A DNA stretch of 64,000 nt from a virus: IMG/VR virus record IMGVR_UViG_3300009130_000016, positions 18,902-82,901 of that record. One strand, written 5' to 3'. Shown one piece after another: positions 61,477-64,000 of the stretch. Each line of letters starts with the position of its first letter. The first letter of the stretch is position 1. Made by a program: the position numbers and the translations under genes. The notes under the pieces are model-generated. The model was given only the letters and a program-made list of their open reading frames with translations, searched no databases and was not told where the DNA came from.

Positions 61477-63000
61477 ATGGCAAAAAAGAAACAAGTATCT
61501 GTGGCTTCGAATCAAATAGATTTATTTGCTGAAGCAGAGGCCGAAAAGAATAAGCCTAACTTTACTGATGAGCAAAAAGAGTTTATTCAGTATACTGGGA
61601 AGGATTCAGTGATTCTATCTGCCACTGCAGGTTCTGGAAAAACTTATAGTTGTGTTGAGAGACTTAGGTTTTTGGTGGAAAGCGGTGTTGATCCAACACG
61701 TATTATATTTTTCAGTTTTACAAAAGCTGCAACAGAAGAGCTTAGAAAAAGAATTGGTCGTGATGACATTGAGATTAGGACTATTCACTCTTATTGCGGA
61801 AAAGTTCTTACAAGAATACAAAAAGGTAAGGAGATTGTAGATTACATGAAGTTTATTGCTTGGTTTAAGAAAAAGAATAAACCATCTAAATATGCACCGA
61901 CTGAAGATAAAGTTGAGTTCGAGGACCGAATCTCAAGAATGTACGAAGAATCTCAATACAACAGTTCTCAAATATCTGCATACAAATTGCAAAAGGAGTC
62001 TGGTATAAAATGTAAGCTACCTGACCTTTGGAGGGATTATGTCGATTTCTTAAGAGAGTCTAAGGCAAGGGATATGACAGACTTGTTAATTGATGTTAGT
62101 AAGTTCTTCAAAGATGATTGGTACTTAAGAAAGTTCAAAAACAAATATGATTACATTTTTGTTGATGAGTATCAAGATACTTCTACTATTCAAATGGAAG
62201 TGTTGTTGGCTTTAAATGCTAAGTATTACTATTTGATTGGTGATATCTCTCAATCTATTTTTGGATTCAGTGGAGCTAATTGTAAAGCTATTGAGGAGTT
62301 ACTTAAGAAAAGGCGAAAGGTAAATACTATGAACCTTTCTATGAACTTCCGTAGTGACATTGCTGTCATCCGTAACTCTAATCTGTATACGGAGCTACAG
62401 GCGACTCCTAGTAGTACCGTAGAAGGAAAGGTGGACACAACATTAATGTTTATGTTGGATCAGCTTATAGAGATATTAAAAGGCCCTGGAGAGGTTGCTG
62501 TATTGGCTAGAACAAATGATACAATCAAGAAACTTGAGTATCAATTGCTCAAAAGGCAAATACCTATGAGGTATTCTAATTATATCACCGAGGAAGACAT
62601 TAAAGATTTCAAGAAGGGTGATAAAATGAGGCCTCAAACAAAGGCGAAGTTCTCAAGGCTAAAAGAGTTTTATAACGGTAGTATGACCGCTGTATCTAAC
62701 TTTATAAGAGGGTGTCATGACAGCAAGAAGTTTATTACTTCGATACATAAGAGTAAAGGTCTGGAATGGGACACTTGTGTAGTGGTTAATTCTATATCTC
62801 CAACGGTTCTTGAGACAACTGGTCTTGTTGGTTCACAAGAAGATTTGATTAACGAAGACTACGGAAAGTTAACCAAGAAACAATTTGAGAAAATATCATT
62901 TAAGTTAGATGATGAGAAATACGAGGAAGCTAGAAATATCCACTACGTTGGTGTTTCAAGATCTAAGCATAATTTGTACTTTATGATTTACGGTTTTTAA
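61477..63000 (+). CDS. UvrD/Rep-type superfamily 1 helicase
   Basis: 507 residues. Motif I SATAGSGKTYS (about 48-58), motif Ia FFSFTKAATEELRKR, motif II FVDEYQDTS (about 228), motif III IGDISQSIFGFSGA, motif IV FRSD, motif V IHKSKGLEWD and motif VI HYVGVSRSKH. Shorter than UvrD, without the 2B-domain extension. It may help replication restart, repair, or clear blocks. The next gene starts 2 bases on. Confidence 0.92.
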   Translation: MAKKKQVSVASNQIDLFAEAEAEKNKPNFTDEQKEFIQYTGKDSVILSATAGSGKTYSCVERLRFLVESGVDPTRIIFFSFTKAATEELRKRIGRDDIEIRTIHSYCGKVLTRIQKGKEIVDYMKFIAWFKKKNKPSKYAPTEDKVEFEDRISRMYEESQYNSSQISAYKLQKESGIKCKLPDLWRDYVDFLRESKARDMTDLLIDVSKFFKDDWYLRKFKNKYDYIFVDEYQDTSTIQMEVLLALNAKYYYLIGDISQSIFGFSGANCKAIEELLKKRRKVNTMNLSMNFRSDIAVIRNSNLYTELQATPSSTVEGKVDTTLMFMLDQLIEILKGPGEVAVLARTNDTIKKLEYQLLKRQIPMRYSNYITEEDIKDFKKGDKMRPQTKAKFSRLKEFYNGSMTAVSNFIRGCHDSKKFITSIHKSKGLEWDTCVVVNSISPTVLETTGLVGSQEDLINEDYGKLTKKQFEKISFKLDDEKYEEARNIHYVGVSRSKHNLYFMIYGF

Positions 63001-63002
63001 TT

Positions 63003-63509
63003 ATGAAAAAGTCAAAGGACGAAATAAAAAAGGTGTTGGAAAAATATTCTAACATAGAAGAAAGAATAAAGAAGACAGTTGTTCACACATCTTCAAAAGA
63101 TATTGTGGGAAATGTTGTTAAAAACACTTTTGTTGTATATGTTGGCAGTTATATGTATGCCATAACAGAATATGAGGGAGGATCGTTTTTCGGATTCAAA
63201 GTGTCTCAATGTAGTGGGTCTATGGACGTTGGAGCAATACCACCATTTAACATAATGGAGGCTGCTAAGGAACATGCAGATTCAGGGTTTTCTGGTGGAG
63301 TAGAATCTTTAACTGAATTGTATATGTCAATTGGTATATTACCAATTGATGAGATGAATTTCATCAATGAAAACTACAAGATTCTTTTTAATAGTGCTAA
63401 CAATGAATTGAAGAAAGAAAGGCTTCAGTATGCAATTTCACAAGCTGTTAAGAAAGAAGATTTTAAACAGGCTTCAGAATTAAAAGATAAGTTAGATGAG
63501 CTTGACTAA
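63003..63509 (+). CDS. UVR-motif protein
   Basis: 168 residues. The C-terminus LKKERLQYAISQAVKKEDFKQASELKDKLDEL is the UVR motif found at the end of UvrB and in UvrC, a helical hairpin mediating protein contacts. The N-terminal 110 residues are not recognised. Since a SF1 helicase precedes it and a nuclease-like gene follows with overlap, it may belong to a repair cluster. Confidence 0.7.
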   Translation: MKKSKDEIKKVLEKYSNIEERIKKTVVHTSSKDIVGNVVKNTFVVYVGSYMYAITEYEGGSFFGFKVSQCSGSMDVGAIPPFNIMEAAKEHADSGFSGGVESLTELYMSIGILPIDEMNFINENYKILFNSANNELKKERLQYAISQAVKKEDFKQASELKDKLDELD

Positions 63510-63990
63510 TACTGTTCAGAGTTTCCTAAAGGAAGGAAAGGAAAAGGAAGATGAGTTTGCTAAGTTGCTCGGAGGGGCAACTAAGGCTACTCAGAAAGAA
63601 GATATGTCTGAGCATTGGGATATTAAGATCCAAAAAGAGGTTCGTATTGATGTAAAGGCTATAAAGAGAGATAGGAGAAGTGGGGGATACAATGAAGACA
63701 TTCATTGGGTCGAATTGCAAGCTGTCTCTTCAGGTGGAAAGGTGAGAAAGGGGTGGCTATACGGAAACGCCACCCACTTTGCATTTGAGACTTGTAAATA
63801 TTGGATTATTGTTGAAAAAATGTCTTTACAAGTTCTTATCTCCGACCTATGTAAGAGCAAGGTGAGAACCAGCAATGCTGGTGACGCTCTTTACAAGTTG
63901 TATAGCCGTAGTGGAAGGAAAGATTTAATAACTAAAATTAAGACTATTGATCTGTGTTTTATAGCGGAATCAATGATCAAGAAGTCTTAA
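63496..63990 (+). CDS. PD-(D/E)XK-like nuclease
   Basis: 164 residues. HWDIKIQKEVRIDVKAIKRD resembles the PD...D-V-K nuclease core (Asp, then Asp-x-Lys). Short N-terminal helix (ALFTNTVQSF-type leader, MSLTNTVQSFLKEGKEKEDE). Similar small phage proteins act as resolvase-like or repair nucleases, but the identity is open. Overlaps the preceding gene by 14 bases. Confidence 0.6.
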   Translation: MSLTNTVQSFLKEGKEKEDEFAKLLGGATKATQKEDMSEHWDIKIQKEVRIDVKAIKRDRRSGGYNEDIHWVELQAVSSGGKVRKGWLYGNATHFAFETCKYWIIVEKMSLQVLISDLCKSKVRTSNAGDALYKLYSRSGRKDLITKIKTIDLCFIAESMIKKS

Positions 63991-64000
63991 TTAAGTTATT

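Overview
The window is a 64 kb piece of a large, lytic, T4-related contractile-tailed phage (myovirus). The host is probably a member of the Bacteroidota (flavobacteria-like). Evidence for a phage: a T4-type head, neck, tail and packaging set can be recognised (scaffold, gp23-like capsid, gp13/14/15-like neck and completion proteins, gp18 sheath, gp19 tube, gp17 terminase, gp20 portal, gp26/gp51-type baseplate proteins, tape measure). Evidence for the host: the DNA is visibly AT-rich, Shine-Dalgarno sequences are scarce, and replication genes carry promoters of the Bacteroidota type (TTG, 19 bases, TAnnTTTG). The host assignment is inference. No rRNA, tRNA, insertion sequence, integrase or CRISPR array was seen.

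Layout. 1-5.5 kb: scaffold (cut by the window start), major capsid protein, an antisense HD phosphohydrolase, and neck proteins. 5.7-7.7 kb: a leftward cassette of small accessory genes (zinc-finger and membrane proteins, one decayed gene). 7.7-8.2 kb: a structured, C-rich intergenic region between divergent transcription units. 8.2-20.8 kb: tail completion, sheath, tube (on the minus strand), small fibre/baseplate-like proteins, a patatin-like phospholipase, terminase, and a portal interrupted by a 463-residue HNH intein. 20.8-26.5 kb: small genes, a DNA polymerase III alpha-type polymerase with a fused proofreading domain, RNase HI, and a minus-strand membrane/coiled-coil pair. 27-46.3 kb: a second virion block (baseplate, tape measure, a 1362-residue protein with about 31 copies of a 22-residue repeat, a LysM/gp53-like protein, a hub-like protein, an M15 peptidase). 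46.3-64 kb: replication, nucleotide and regulatory genes (family A DNA polymerase, UvsX/RecA, FEN-type exonuclease, DnaB-type helicase, NrdB, a fractured NrdA, a sigma-70 factor, a DnaQ fold lacking catalytic residues, a UvrD-like helicase, a nuclease-like protein).

Regulation. Fourteen sites share the motif (C/A)TATTTATAAGTAAAA. Most lie 12-51 bases before virion genes and look like the phage's late promoter. Host-type promoters precede the family A polymerase and the DnaQ-like gene. The sigma factor encoded here is a natural candidate for reading the late motif. Strong hairpin terminators separate most units, and several hold a stop codon in their loop.

The most unusual system is the nrdA locus. 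The gene is broken in two inside a split intein, a free-standing endonuclease gene sits in the break, and its start codon is locked in a 13-bp hairpin whose loop carries the late-promoter motif. The residue after the intein is Gly instead of the usual Cys/Ser/Thr.
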